This document shows, piece after piece, positions 25,482 to 34,388 of a DNA stretch of 64,000 bases. The notes beneath the pieces were generated by a model that was not told the origin of the DNA, did not search any database, and worked only from the letters and a program-made list of their open reading frames with translations. The position numbers were made by a program, and so were the translations under genes. The stretch spans positions 1-64,000 of the forward strand of contig JACJZF010000004.1 of assembly GCA_020635725.1 (NCBI GenBank), given 5' to 3'. This stretch comes from Flavobacteriales bacterium. GTDB taxonomy: Bacteria > Bacteroidota > Bacteroidia > Flavobacteriales_F > PHOS-HE28. The stretch's first letter is position 1. Each line of letters begins with the position of its first letter.

Positions 25482-26117
25482 ATGCTTGAGCTGATCACCA
25501 AGTACTTCCCGGAACTCACGGCCGTGCAGCGCGACCAGTTCACGCGGCTCGGGCCCCTTTACGCGGAGTGGAATGCGCGCGTGAACCTCATCTCACGGAA
25601 GGACTTCGAGCACCTCTACGAGCGGCACATCCTGCACTCGCTGGGTATCGCCAAGGTTGTCCAGTTCAGGAAGGGCGCTCGCGTGGTGGATGTGGGCACT
25701 GGTGGCGGCTTCCCCTTGGTGCCGCTTGCCATCCTGTTCCCGCAAGCCAGCTTCCATGGCATCGACGGCATCGGCAAGAAGATCATGGCCGTGCAGGGCG
25801 TGGTGGCAGGGCTCGGCATCACGAATTGCACCGCCGAGCAGGTGCGCAGCGAGGACCACAAGCAGCGCTACGACTACATGGTGAGCAGGGCCGTCACCAC
25901 GCTGCCCGAATTCCTGCGGATGACGAAGCACTTGATCGATCGCACCCCCCTCTCCTTGGCAGAGGGGACGGTGGGGAGGGCGCTCTACTACCTCAAGGGC
26001 GGTGATCTGGCCGATGAACTGCTGCCGGTGAAGCAACGCTACCGGGTCCACGAACTTGCAGAGTTCTTCGAGGAGGAGTTCTTCGCCACGAAGAAGGTGG
26101 TGCAGGTGTGGATGTGA
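25482..26117 (+). CDS. rsmG: 16S rRNA (guanine-527-N7)-methyltransferase
   Basis: A 211-residue protein with the GidB/RsmG signature: WNARVNLISRKDFEHLYERHILHSL followed by the SAM-binding motif VVDVGTGGGFPLVPLAI and SRAVTTLPEF. It methylates N7 of G527 in 16S rRNA. The start at 25482 lies directly behind the 24-bp repeat array, which leaves no normal leader and supplies several additional ATG codons upstream. Confidence 0.93.
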   Translation: MLELITKYFPELTAVQRDQFTRLGPLYAEWNARVNLISRKDFEHLYERHILHSLGIAKVVQFRKGARVVDVGTGGGFPLVPLAILFPQASFHGIDGIGKKIMAVQGVVAGLGITNCTAEQVRSEDHKQRYDYMVSRAVTTLPEFLRMTKHLIDRTPLSLAEGTVGRALYYLKGGDLADELLPVKQRYRVHELAEFFEEEFFATKKVVQVWM

Positions 26118-26119
26118 CC

Positions 26120-27139
26120 TCAGTTCATCCGGTAAAGGAAGCGATCTCTTGGCAGCATGGGATCCACCACCAAGTTGATGCGTTCCAACGTCAGCGGCGC
26201 AGGGTGGTCCATGTTGTGGGCCTTCAACATCTCCAATACTTCCGGTGGTGTGTCTATCGCGGGCTGAACTAGGACGATCCGTTCGGCGATCGCTTGCGCG
26301 CTTGTGCTGTCCGCCGCGTGTATCCACACCTGTTTGTGACCATTGGCGGTCAACCGTTCACTGATCGCTGCCACCATTGGTAGCGCCGGGTCATTATCAG
26401 GTAGTGCGATATCCTTGAATGCGATGGTGTCTGTCTTGTTGCGTGCCGTGTATCGGATCCGTTGCTGTAGGGTAAAGAGCGCTACCATCCAGCTTTCGCG
26501 CCCGGCCAAGCACTCCCGCTCGATCAAGGCTTGGTAGGGTTGGAAGTGATGTGCCTCGTCCCACTGCTGATGCGCGAGGACGATCGCGACGCCGGCTCCG
26601 ATACCCCCATCGCCCAAGGAATAGCTGCTCGGCCAGCCACCCTCGCGGATCAGTTGGTCCAAGGTGTCCACGTTGGCACGGTTGGACAGGGAGTCGTGCC
26701 TAGGGCCGCTGGCGAGCTCTTGGTCGCGCTCGATTAGTCGCTCGCAACGTGCTATCCGATGGACATTGCGTTTCGTGACGGCCTGGGCCTCCAGCTCCCG
26801 TAACAGTGCTGAATGCACGAGCTCAAAGCTGTCCGGTGGAGTGTTCGGTGTGAACTGAATACCTTGCTCGAAAGCTTGGACCAATTCCTCATTCGGCGAC
26901 CCGCCTGTCTCCCAGATCAGCCTCGCACGCCAGAAATGACCCCAAGGGGAACAAGCCGTGATCGTACGATGAAGCTCCAAAGCACTGCGCAAGTCTCCTG
27001 CATTGTACAACGCAGTCACACGCTCGCCGGTCCTCTTGTCCCGCAGATACTGGCCAACGGTATAGGGGGCTTGCGCCATACACGCTTGCCCGATGAGGAA
27101 GGACAACACGAGCCATAGAGGTAGACGAGCTGTTCTCAT
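26120..27139 (-). CDS. Secreted hypothetical protein, possibly DUF6624-related
   Basis: A 339-residue protein with a signal peptide (MRTARLPLWLVLSFLIGQACMAQ) and an alpha-helical, TPR-like first third (YNAGDLRSALELHRTI, FWRARLIWETGG). The middle segment GGIGAGVAIVLAHQQWDEAHHFQPY recalls the DUF6624 pattern of a conserved His/Gln-rich helix, but I am not sure of the assignment. Its ATG overlaps the stop of the ABC exporter gene (ATGA), so it is in that operon. Periplasmic location is likely; function unknown. Confidence 0.65.
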   Translation of the reverse strand: MRTARLPLWLVLSFLIGQACMAQAPYTVGQYLRDKRTGERVTALYNAGDLRSALELHRTITACSPWGHFWRARLIWETGGSPNEELVQAFEQGIQFTPNTPPDSFELVHSALLRELEAQAVTKRNVHRIARCERLIERDQELASGPRHDSLSNRANVDTLDQLIREGGWPSSYSLGDGGIGAGVAIVLAHQQWDEAHHFQPYQALIERECLAGRESWMVALFTLQQRIRYTARNKTDTIAFKDIALPDNDPALPMVAAISERLTANGHKQVWIHAADSTSAQAIAERIVLVQPAIDTPPEVLEMLKAHNMDHPAPLTLERINLVVDPMLPRDRFLYRMN

Positions 27140-28950
27140 GTGTGGGTCAACTGCAATCGGCTCAACGAATGATACAATCCCTCTGCATCCGCGATCAACT
27201 CGTCGTGCGTGCCGCTCTCAAGCACCCGACCCTTGTCCAGCACAAGGATCCGATCGGCATCGCGGATGGTACTGAGACGATGGGCGATGACAATGCTCGT
27301 ACGCCCTTTCATCAGTTCTTCCAGCGCTTCCTGCACCAGCCGCTCGCTCTCGCTGTCCAGGGCGCTGGTGGCCTCGTCGAGGATGAGGATGGCAGGGTCC
27401 TTCAGCACGGCCCTTGCGATGGCGATGCGTTGCCGCTGCCCGCCGCTGAGTTGGATGCCGCGCTCGCCCACCACGGTGTCGAGCCCGGTGGGGAAGGAGC
27501 GGATGAAATCAAGCGCGTTGGCCTTGCGCGCGGCCTCCTCGATCTCGGCATCGCTCGCACTTGGGTTTCCGTAGGCGATGTTCTCGCGGATGGTCCCGCC
27601 GAAGAGCAGTACCTCCTGCGGCACGATGGCCATCCGGTCGCGTAAGGCGGAGAGGGGATAGGCACTCGCCGGTCGGCCATCGATGAGCACGGTACCGCTC
27701 ACGGGCTCATAAAAACGCAGCACCAGCGACGCGATGGTGCTCTTGCCCGCACCGCTCGGACCCACCAAGGCGATGCGCTCACCCGGTCGTGCCGCGAAGC
27801 TCACGTCCTGCAGCACCGGGACATCGGCGCGAGAGGCATAGTGAAAGGCCACATGATCGAAGGATACGGCGCCCTCGATCGCGATCGGTTCCTTCCTTGC
27901 TTCCAAGGATACCGGCTCGGTCTGCTCCTCCTGGATGTCCATGAGGCGCTCGCTCGCGCCGATCGCCTTCAGCATGCGGTTCACCACCTCGGGGATCGCG
28001 CCGATGCTGGCCCCGATGAAGATCGAGTACATGATGAAGGTGACCAGTTCACCGGTGCTGATCTCGCCTGCGGCCATCAGGCGCACGCCGCGCCAGATCA
28101 CCAGCACGATAGCGCCGAACATGCACAAGATGATGAAGGAGACGAAGGCGCCCTGCCAATGACCGCTCTTCAACGCTAATCGGCGCACCTCATTCACCAC
28201 CTTGCCGTAGCGCAGCGCCTCCCAGCGCTCGTTCGCGAAGGCCTTCACGCTCTGGATGCCCTGCAGGGTCTCGTCCACGATCACGCTGCTCTCGGCCACC
28301 TTGTCCTGCACCTGCTTGCTCAATTTCGTCACGAAGCGTCCGAAGAACACGGCCACGATGGCCACCAAGGGGATCACGCTCAGCATGGTGAGCGTGAGCT
28401 CCCAGCTCACCGTGGCGAGCAGGATCACGCCGGCTGCCACCGTTAGCACTTGCCGCACCAGCTCCGCCAGGTTGCTGGTCAGCGCTTCCTGCACCATGCT
28501 CACATCGGCGCTGATGCGGCTGTTCAACTCGCCCACGCGGTTCTTCGCGAAGAAGAGCATCGGCAGCCGCAGCAGGTGCTCGTAGGTATCAGTGCGAAGC
28601 TTGTTGAGCATGTCCGTCGTGATGCGGTTGAACACCACAATGCGGAAGTAGCCGAAAACGGCCTGCCCCAGGAAGACCGCGAACAAGATCACGGCCACGC
28701 GGTCAATGCCCTCGAACAGCTGCTGCTGTGCGCTGGCATCGCCTTTGGCGGCATCTACCAATTGACCCAGCAGGCCGGGGAAGAGCAGCGCCAGCCCAGT
28801 GGTGATCAGCAGCAGCAGCAGCCCCAGCACCATGCTCCACCGGTGCGGTCGCAGGTACCGGAAGATGCGCATCGCCTTGCGCAAGGTGGCACGGTCCAGT
28901 TTCGGACGCGGCGCATCGGCGAAGGCTTTTGAGGCGGCGCGGGAGGCCAT
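27136..28950 (-). CDS. MsbA-like ABC exporter (fused permease and ATPase)
   Basis: A 604-residue half-transporter. The membrane domain (about 30-340) has six spans. The nucleotide-binding domain contains Walker A GPSGAGKST, Q-loop VPQEVLLFGG, signature LSGGQRQRIAIARA, Walker B ILILDEATSALD and the switch His in VIAHRLST. It works as a homodimer to export lipids, peptides or drugs; lipid A-core flipping is the classic role, but the substrate is not readable. The ATG at 28950 is preferred to the longer frame because a TAGCTTCG promoter-like box lies immediately upstream and family similarity starts later. Confidence 0.93.
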   Translation of the reverse strand: MASRAASKAFADAPRPKLDRATLRKAMRIFRYLRPHRWSMVLGLLLLLITTGLALLFPGLLGQLVDAAKGDASAQQQLFEGIDRVAVILFAVFLGQAVFGYFRIVVFNRITTDMLNKLRTDTYEHLLRLPMLFFAKNRVGELNSRISADVSMVQEALTSNLAELVRQVLTVAAGVILLATVSWELTLTMLSVIPLVAIVAVFFGRFVTKLSKQVQDKVAESSVIVDETLQGIQSVKAFANERWEALRYGKVVNEVRRLALKSGHWQGAFVSFIILCMFGAIVLVIWRGVRLMAAGEISTGELVTFIMYSIFIGASIGAIPEVVNRMLKAIGASERLMDIQEEQTEPVSLEARKEPIAIEGAVSFDHVAFHYASRADVPVLQDVSFAARPGERIALVGPSGAGKSTIASLVLRFYEPVSGTVLIDGRPASAYPLSALRDRMAIVPQEVLLFGGTIRENIAYGNPSASDAEIEEAARKANALDFIRSFPTGLDTVVGERGIQLSGGQRQRIAIARAVLKDPAILILDEATSALDSESERLVQEALEELMKGRTSIVIAHRLSTIRDADRILVLDKGRVLESGTHDELIADAEGLYHSLSRLQLTHT

Positions 28951-28956
28951 GGGGCG

Positions 28957-28964
28957 CGAAGCTA
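28957..28964 (-). promoter_or_regulatory. TAGCTTCG promoter-like box for the ABC exporter
   Basis: Minus-strand TAGCTTCG ends 6 bp before the ATG at 28950. The short leader implies either a nearly leaderless mRNA or a slightly later start. Confidence 0.3.
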
Positions 28965-29008
28965 CCAGTGAGCGTGCGGGATTCGATAACCCCGGCTCCG
29001 ATACCGGA

Positions 29009-29659
29009 ATGAAAGTGAAACTGCCTGCCATGCCATTCCTCCGCCTGATCAGCACGCCCTTCGAACGCGAGGTGTATCACCGCTTCCGGTACGCCATCTA
29101 CGCCGACAGCGTCCAGCGCGGTTTCCTTTCCGGACCAGAAGGTTTCGACACGGACGAGTACGATGCGAGCGCATTGCACCTGGGTTGGTACGAGGGTGAG
29201 GAGCTCGTAGGCTGTGTCCGTTTACTGCGGCCCATACCGGGGCCGCACCCGTTGCACCTCTTCAAGGACCTTGATGCCGGCCCCCTTCGCGAGGATGCTT
29301 CCGGAATGCTCCGAACCGCCGAAGCGGAAGGCATCACCCTTCATGAAGTGAGCCGCCTGTGCTTGGCACCATCGCACCGATCCTTGTCAACCGTCAGGCG
29401 TTTCGTACTCGCGATCATCGCTGCGGCGCACCGCCACGGCGTGGATCGCACCCTCTTCACTTGCGATGCACCGCACGCTGCGTTCTGGCTGCGCATGGGC
29501 TTCACCATAGCAGATGGATTCCGCGGGTATCATCGTCCTCGCACCCCTCTTGCGGGCTGCCTGTTGCACGGTAGCTATCATGATTTGTATCGCTTGCACA
29601 GCGCCGAACTGCAGCGCGTTGGCCTTGCACTCCTGCTCCCGCTGAGCAGTGCCGCGTAA
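29009..29659 (+). CDS. LuxI-fold N-acyltransferase (autoinducer-synthase-like, GNAT superfamily)
   Basis: A 216-residue protein with most hallmark residues of the acyl-homoserine-lactone synthase family: an Arg in the early YHRFRYAIY helix, the acidic cluster FDTDEYD (Asp47, Asp49, Asp52), VGCVRLL with Arg71, and HEVSRLCL with Glu113 and Arg116. The conserved Trp after the first helix is not obvious. The last third follows a GNAT fold, with FTCDAPHAAFWLRMGF. Relatives also include exosortase-associated acyltransferases and FeeM-type N-acyl amino acid synthases, so the product may be an N-acylated signal or another acyl conjugate. A LytTR regulator gene follows after 52 bp. Confidence 0.72.
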   Translation: MKVKLPAMPFLRLISTPFEREVYHRFRYAIYADSVQRGFLSGPEGFDTDEYDASALHLGWYEGEELVGCVRLLRPIPGPHPLHLFKDLDAGPLREDASGMLRTAEAEGITLHEVSRLCLAPSHRSLSTVRRFVLAIIAAAHRHGVDRTLFTCDAPHAAFWLRMGFTIADGFRGYHRPRTPLAGCLLHGSYHDLYRLHSAELQRVGLALLLPLSSAA

Positions 29660-29711
29660 GTGATAACCGAACACTTCGATTCGGAATAGACCATTGAACA
29701 GACCCGAAGCC

Positions 29712-30086
29712 ATGAAGCCCATCTTCCCTCTCATCCTCAAGAGCACCATCGGCCATATCCTGATCCACGCCGACAGCATCGTGCGAGTTGTCGCCGAGGA
29801 CAAGTATGCCCGGCTTACTTACACCAATGGCCGCACGGAACTGCTCTTCCACAGCCTCAGCGATATCGAGCGGCGCCTGGCCTGCGGCACGCGAGTGGGC
29901 GAGTTGCTTTTCGTGCGTACCCACCGGAGTTGCATCGTGGCCATGCACCACGCCACGGGGCTCGAAGGCCGCGAGCGCGTGTTGCTCCAAGGCCAGAGCG
30001 CGCCTATCAGCCGGGAGAACTGGCCCATGTTGCTGCGTTTGCTCGGCACCGTTCGCGGCGCGAAATCGACGGTTCGCTCCGCGTGA
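29712..30086 (+). CDS. LytTR-domain DNA-binding protein
   Basis: A 124-residue stand-alone LytTR protein. It has the typical beta-strand start (ILIHADSIVRVVAEDKYARLTYTNG), the LLFHSLSDIERRL segment, FVRTHRSCIV and a C-terminal ISRENWPMLLRLL. There is no receiver domain, membrane span or signal peptide. LytTR domains bind DNA, often next to virulence or quorum-sensing genes. It follows the LuxI-like acyltransferase on the same strand, a synthase-regulator arrangement, although a ligand-binding domain is lacking. A TTG at 29694 is a possible alternative start. Confidence 0.85.
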   Translation: MKPIFPLILKSTIGHILIHADSIVRVVAEDKYARLTYTNGRTELLFHSLSDIERRLACGTRVGELLFVRTHRSCIVAMHHATGLEGRERVLLQGQSAPISRENWPMLLRLLGTVRGAKSTVRSA

Positions 30087-30129
30087 TTGCGGGTGGTCAG
30101 AAAGCCCAGAGACGGACCCGGCCGCAGGA

Positions 30130-30137
30130 TAGTTTCG
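30130..30137 (+). promoter_or_regulatory. TAGTTTCG promoter-like box
   Basis: Matches TAnnTTTG with C at position 7 and lies 55 bp before the ATG at 30193; a possible promoter for the 30193-32633 gene pair. Confidence 0.35.
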
Positions 30138-30192
30138 GAAGGATGATAACCAGAAGTAACGACCAGGAATAGTTCTGAAAGAACCCTGTAAC

Positions 30193-30978
30193 ATGATCTC
30201 CCTCACTGACATATCAAGGAGCACAGGGAATTGTGGTTCTCTTAAGGACCCAGATCGGAACCGAGTGCGGCGTCCGTTGATCTTCTCGTCTTTCCGGATT
30301 CTGCCCACAACGCTGACACTCCTCACGGTCATGGCTTGTGCTGGCCAGTCGGGGACAGGGTACATACAAGGGCAGGTGTCCACAGATCTCTTTCAGATCA
30401 TCGAGCACCGTGTCGCGAACATCCATGTTGGGTTACGGACGAAGAGGATCGGTATCTCATACACCGGAGCCTACCTATTCACTGAACGGCAATTGGATGG
30501 ATTCATCGCCGAGGTGGAGAAGAGAGGCAGTGCGCTCCATGGGCTCGCCTACTTTCCACTTCATTGTTCAGGACCTCAGATGAGAATTGGATCAGTACCG
30601 TGTCCATCCTGGGGGCCAAAAGGAAGAAGGCGGGAAGCCAGGAACTGCATTAGTGGGGCGGGCTTCCTACACATTGGGTACCGCAAGGATGTAATTACCT
30701 ATTCCCTGCGCCAAGGCGGCTCGGAGGAGATCCAAGGTCCAACATACGTGAACCGTATTGTGATCCCCGGGGTCGACATGCGGCTTGGGTATGCCCTTCA
30801 ATATTGGCGGTTGTTCATGGAGATCGGGTACGGCCTGTTTGCGGGCCTACCAAGATCAGAAGGCCGCGTCGATCTTTTCGGTGACCGGCTCTATACCGGT
30901 ATCCACCCATTCAAGTACAGGATCGAAACGAGTCCCGAACTCAGGGTCGGGTTCAACATTCCACTTTACAAAAACTAA
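30193..30978 (+). CDS. Putative outer-membrane beta-barrel protein
   Basis: A 261-residue protein with a hydrophobic N-terminal stretch (about 33-50, FRILPTTLTLLTVMACAG) that could be a late signal peptide or lipoprotein signal. The rest has alternating short beta-like segments rich in Gly, Tyr and Arg (VNIHVGLR-like, GAGFLHIGYRKDVITY, MRLGYALQYWRLFMEIGYG) and ends with ELRVGFNIPLYKN, a terminal strand typical of small outer-membrane barrels. The cytolysin-like gene follows after 23 bp, so the two are probably co-transcribed. It could be an export or protective partner for that protein; this is speculative. Confidence 0.6.
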   Translation: MISLTDISRSTGNCGSLKDPDRNRVRRPLIFSSFRILPTTLTLLTVMACAGQSGTGYIQGQVSTDLFQIIEHRVANIHVGLRTKRIGISYTGAYLFTERQLDGFIAEVEKRGSALHGLAYFPLHCSGPQMRIGSVPCPSWGPKGRRREARNCISGAGFLHIGYRKDVITYSLRQGGSEEIQGPTYVNRIVIPGVDMRLGYALQYWRLFMEIGYGLFAGLPRSEGRVDLFGDRLYTGIHPFKYRIETSPELRVGFNIPLYKN

Positions 30979-31001
30979 GAGCCTAACCAAACACCATCGT
31001 C

Positions 31002-32633
31002 ATGAACTACGGCAAACTGCTCGCCTTTGGAAGCATTGGGACGATCTTGATCTTCTCGTGCAAGAAGGACATACTCCCGGAACCTGGAACACCGGACACC
31101 ACCCTGGTCCTTGAGTACATCAACGACTCCCTTAGGGATGAATTCAACGCGGCGCTTGCAACCCAGGGCGGTTGTATCCAGATGCCTGCCCCGATCAATG
31201 AGCCTCAACCGAACGGGAACGAGTATACTGAGGAAGTGGCGTCCGGCGCACAGACATGGACCTGTCAAGTACAACCCATGGTCTATGGGCCAGGATTCAA
31301 TGAGGTTTCGCTATTCAGTCCTTCGAGCATCACCTGGATCGGCTCGTTCCTCAGAGGCGACCAGATTGGTACGGGTGCCTGGACGCCGGTGATCTACGAC
31401 AACCGCAACCCCGTGACCATGTCCATCTCGCTGAATACCGGACAGGCAGCATCGACATATACGATGCCCCAGCCCAGTTTGTCGGCCTACAATGAGGGGC
31501 ACAATGCACTACGGCAGAACGCCGTCCCGAATGGCACACCAGCTTACATTCTCTACGAGCGGAAGGAGGTGAGGGCCCAACAGGAGGTAACGGGCTCTAT
31601 CGGTGCGAGCGTTAGTGGCTGGGGAGCCAACATCAGCGGCAGCTACGATTGGAACAGCCTTCAACAACGGAGCAGGTTCATGCTTCGCCTGATCCAGAAG
31701 TACTACACCGTGGACATGGACATGCTCGCCGAGCCTGATGACTGGTTCGGCTCGCTGCCGAGTTATGAGCAAATGCAATCATACTGCCCCGTGTATGTTT
31801 CCTCGATTACCTACGGTCGAATGGTTTACATCACCATTGAGTCATCCTCATCGGTATCCGAGGTTCAGGCTGCGATTGATGCTTCCTGGAGTGGGTGGGG
31901 GTTTGGTGCATCCGTGAACTTTGATCATAGCGCGTTCAATAGCCTTGAAGAGACGTCGATTAATGCGTTCGTCGTAGGGGGCGATGCCTCAGGCGCTACA
32001 ATGGGCCTGACAACTGGGAATCTGAATGATCTGATCAATTCGGGTGCCCAATGCTCACCGACCTCACCAGGTGCGCCGATTGCTTTCACGGTCAATAAAC
32101 TCAGCGACAACTCCGTGGTTAGCTTTGTGACCCATAGTGAGTATAGCGTGCGTCAATGCTCAGTTTTGGCAGAGTTGGTGGAGGTACAGCCAGACATGGG
32201 CTCGGAGTATGTTAAGTTCTGCCCAGTGCTTCAGCTTGGCACGGATAGTGAGTTTGGAGGGAATGGGCCTTTGGTTACCGGGACGGTATCGATCGATCAT
32301 GATGACCATCACATTAGGGCTATTGTGAATGTGACCTTCACGGAAACCGCTGGCCAATCCCCAAGCGTAGCCACCATTCGGGATACCGTGGACATTTACA
32401 CGTCTCCCGCGAATAAGACGATCACCGGCATTGAGGAAGTGCAGGAGTGGAGCATGATACCTTACGTTGATGAGGATCATGCGGAGGACTTTGTAGCGGT
32501 CAATAACTGCGCATTCATCCATTCACTGATAGTCAATGGCGACACGGAAGGTGCAGATGTGGCCGGTTGTCAGGATTTGATTGATAGCTATTTGAAGATC
32601 CGCTTCAAGCCTTTTACTGTGTCATTGCAGTAG
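31002..32633 (+). CDS. Cholesterol-dependent-cytolysin-like lipoprotein
   Basis: A 543-residue protein with a lipoprotein signal (GTILIFSCKKD, lipidated Cys near residue 20). The central region resembles thiol-activated (cholesterol-dependent) cytolysins: IQKYYTVDMDMLAEPDDWF, VSSITYGRMVYITIESS, SEVQAAIDASW, INAFVVGGDA and APIAFTVNKLSDNSVV follow the order of motifs in domains 1-3 of the family. The undecapeptide of classical members is not visible and the last 150 residues do not look like the cholesterol-binding domain 4, so it fits the CDC-like proteins described from Bacteroidota. It may form pores in target membranes. The family assignment is by motif memory, not alignment. Confidence 0.72.
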   Translation: MNYGKLLAFGSIGTILIFSCKKDILPEPGTPDTTLVLEYINDSLRDEFNAALATQGGCIQMPAPINEPQPNGNEYTEEVASGAQTWTCQVQPMVYGPGFNEVSLFSPSSITWIGSFLRGDQIGTGAWTPVIYDNRNPVTMSISLNTGQAASTYTMPQPSLSAYNEGHNALRQNAVPNGTPAYILYERKEVRAQQEVTGSIGASVSGWGANISGSYDWNSLQQRSRFMLRLIQKYYTVDMDMLAEPDDWFGSLPSYEQMQSYCPVYVSSITYGRMVYITIESSSSVSEVQAAIDASWSGWGFGASVNFDHSAFNSLEETSINAFVVGGDASGATMGLTTGNLNDLINSGAQCSPTSPGAPIAFTVNKLSDNSVVSFVTHSEYSVRQCSVLAELVEVQPDMGSEYVKFCPVLQLGTDSEFGGNGPLVTGTVSIDHDDHHIRAIVNVTFTETAGQSPSVATIRDTVDIYTSPANKTITGIEEVQEWSMIPYVDEDHAEDFVAVNNCAFIHSLIVNGDTEGADVAGCQDLIDSYLKIRFKPFTVSLQ

Positions 32634-32701
32634 ACAACTGGCTCTGACCAATGATTCTATGAACAACCCGGCCCGGAACAGAAGTTGGTGACGCAGAGGT
32701 C

Positions 32702-33340
32702 ATGATGAAGTTCCCATCCACCGCTCTCCTCTTGGTTTCTTTCTACGTGCTACCCTTGCTGGCTGCGCCCCGACTCGTGCCCACCTGGCCCGTGCTTGTA
32801 TTGGCGGCATTCTGCACGCTGCTCTTCCTCACCCAACCTGCTTTGAGCATGAAAGAGAGCCAAGAGCACAAGAGCACCGATGGATGGACCATTTGGCTGA
32901 TATTGGGCGTGAGCGGTGCAGGCCAGATTCTCAGCCTGGTGGACTGGGCTTATCGGCAAGGCGCGCCACAAGTGTTGGACACCTGGGCGATAGCTGGCCT
33001 TGCCTGCCTCGCCCTCGGCACGGGCTTCCGCCTCTGGGCCATCCGGACACTTGACAAAGCCTTCGCTGCTGTAGTGCAGATCAAGGAAGGTCAGCAACTT
33101 GTGACCTCAGGCCCTTACCGCTGGCTGCGGCACCCCAGCTACACCGGAGCTTGGGTGGCCATGATCGGTGCCGCATTGCTCATGCACAGCTACCTTGGTC
33201 TCGTGGTCATGGGGCCGGGCATGCTGCTGGTGTACGTGCGGAGGATCGCGGTGGAGGAGCGGGCGCTGGATGCAGGTTTCGGAGAAGCATACACCAATAT
33301 GAAACGGAACACCCAGCGGCTGCTGCCGGGGGTGTGGTGA
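32702..33340 (+). CDS. Isoprenylcysteine carboxyl methyltransferase (ICMT) family membrane protein
   Basis: A 212-residue protein with about five membrane spans and the ICMT/PEMT signature TSGPYRWLRHPSYTGAW followed by VEERALDAGFGEAY. Bacterial members are SAM-dependent methyltransferases acting on lipid-like or small hydrophobic substrates; no substrate can be assigned. A second ATG codon follows directly, so the start could be 32702 or 32705. The LamG protein gene begins 31 bp downstream. Confidence 0.85.
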   Translation: MMKFPSTALLLVSFYVLPLLAAPRLVPTWPVLVLAAFCTLLFLTQPALSMKESQEHKSTDGWTIWLILGVSGAGQILSLVDWAYRQGAPQVLDTWAIAGLACLALGTGFRLWAIRTLDKAFAAVVQIKEGQQLVTSGPYRWLRHPSYTGAWVAMIGAALLMHSYLGLVVMGPGMLLVYVRRIAVEERALDAGFGEAYTNMKRNTQRLLPGVW

Positions 33341-33371
33341 ATAGCACGAACCGCACGACAACCAACTCATC

Positions 33372-34388
33372 ATGAAACACGCTTTTACACTTCTTCTGCT
33401 GGCCGGGACCGGTAGCGCCTCTGGTCAGTGGCTCACTGACAGCCTGATCGCGCACTTCCCGATGGATGGCAGTCCGAATGACATCGTGGGTGGCCTGGCT
33501 CCAATAGCCACTATCGGTAACCCAGACTATTGCGAGAGCAGAACCGGCGACTTCGACAGCGCGGCGTGCTTCGGCGGTGCTGACTTCTGGCGATACGGCG
33601 ACGTGCTGGACATGGACACCACCTTGTTCAGCATCAGCTTTTGGTGCCGGATCGAAGGAATCACATCCAATACTACGGCTCACGACTATCCGCTTTCCAA
33701 AGGAACCACTGCATTCGGAGCACCCACCCTTGCCGGGTATGCCTTCGGATTCCGCGATGAACTTCCAGACACGCTCAGCGCAGCGGTTCTTTGGGGGCAG
33801 GGTATCCAACCTGTCTTAGTCCAAGATGAACCGATTACCTATGGGTCATGGAATCATTTCACAATGAGCCGTTGCCCAAGTGATGTGGTCCAGATGCACG
33901 TGAACGGGACGCTCGTGGTCAGTGACACCCTCGGCCTGAATGCTAGTTTATCGACCAATATCTACTTCTCAATTGGGGCCGGTGACCGAGCGCCTGCCGA
34001 AAGTCCCAATGGATTTTTCCAGGGTGCTGTTGACGATATCAGGGTGTACAAGGGCCGCTGCCTTACGCAAGCCGAGATCAATGTACTGGCTGATCTAACG
34101 ATGGGAGTGCATCACCCCAGTGAGGGCACGCTTGGCCTCCTACTGAGCCCCAATCCTGCCACGAATTCACTCCGGATTATGCTTCCTCCTAGGCGGGATG
34201 TCTCCGGCCCCGTGCAGGTCTATGATGCCACAGGTCGGCTTGTGCCCGTGCGAGCCGATGGATTGACGCTTGATGACGCTTCGGTGCGTTCCATGCAATT
34301 GAACGTTGCGCATCTGCCCCAAGGTGCTTACTTCGTGGTGGTGCCTACGGAAAATGGGTTGATGCATGGCAGGTTTGTCAAAGAGTAA
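33372..34388 (+). CDS. LamG-like (concanavalin A fold) T9SS protein
   Basis: A 338-residue secreted protein with a signal peptide (MKHAFTLLLLAGTGSASGQ), a LamG/concanavalin-like domain (about 25-245) recognisable by LIAHFPMDGSPNDIVGG, FSISFWCRIEG, WNHFTMSR and GAVDDIRVYKGRCLTQAEI, and a T9SS sorting domain starting at LLLSPNPATNSLRI. Such domains commonly bind carbohydrate or protein ligands at the surface. Its stop overlaps the start of the CHAT-protein gene by 23 bp, which links the two. Confidence 0.88.
   Translation: MKHAFTLLLLAGTGSASGQWLTDSLIAHFPMDGSPNDIVGGLAPIATIGNPDYCESRTGDFDSAACFGGADFWRYGDVLDMDTTLFSISFWCRIEGITSNTTAHDYPLSKGTTAFGAPTLAGYAFGFRDELPDTLSAAVLWGQGIQPVLVQDEPITYGSWNHFTMSRCPSDVVQMHVNGTLVVSDTLGLNASLSTNIYFSIGAGDRAPAESPNGFFQGAVDDIRVYKGRCLTQAEINVLADLTMGVHHPSEGTLGLLLSPNPATNSLRIMLPPRRDVSGPVQVYDATGRLVPVRADGLTLDDASVRSMQLNVAHLPQGAYFVVVPTENGLMHGRFVKE

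Noticed and set aside
25259..25489. Short coding frames through the 24-bp repeat on both strands
   Set aside because: They exist only because the repeat period is a multiple of three; no other sign of coding.
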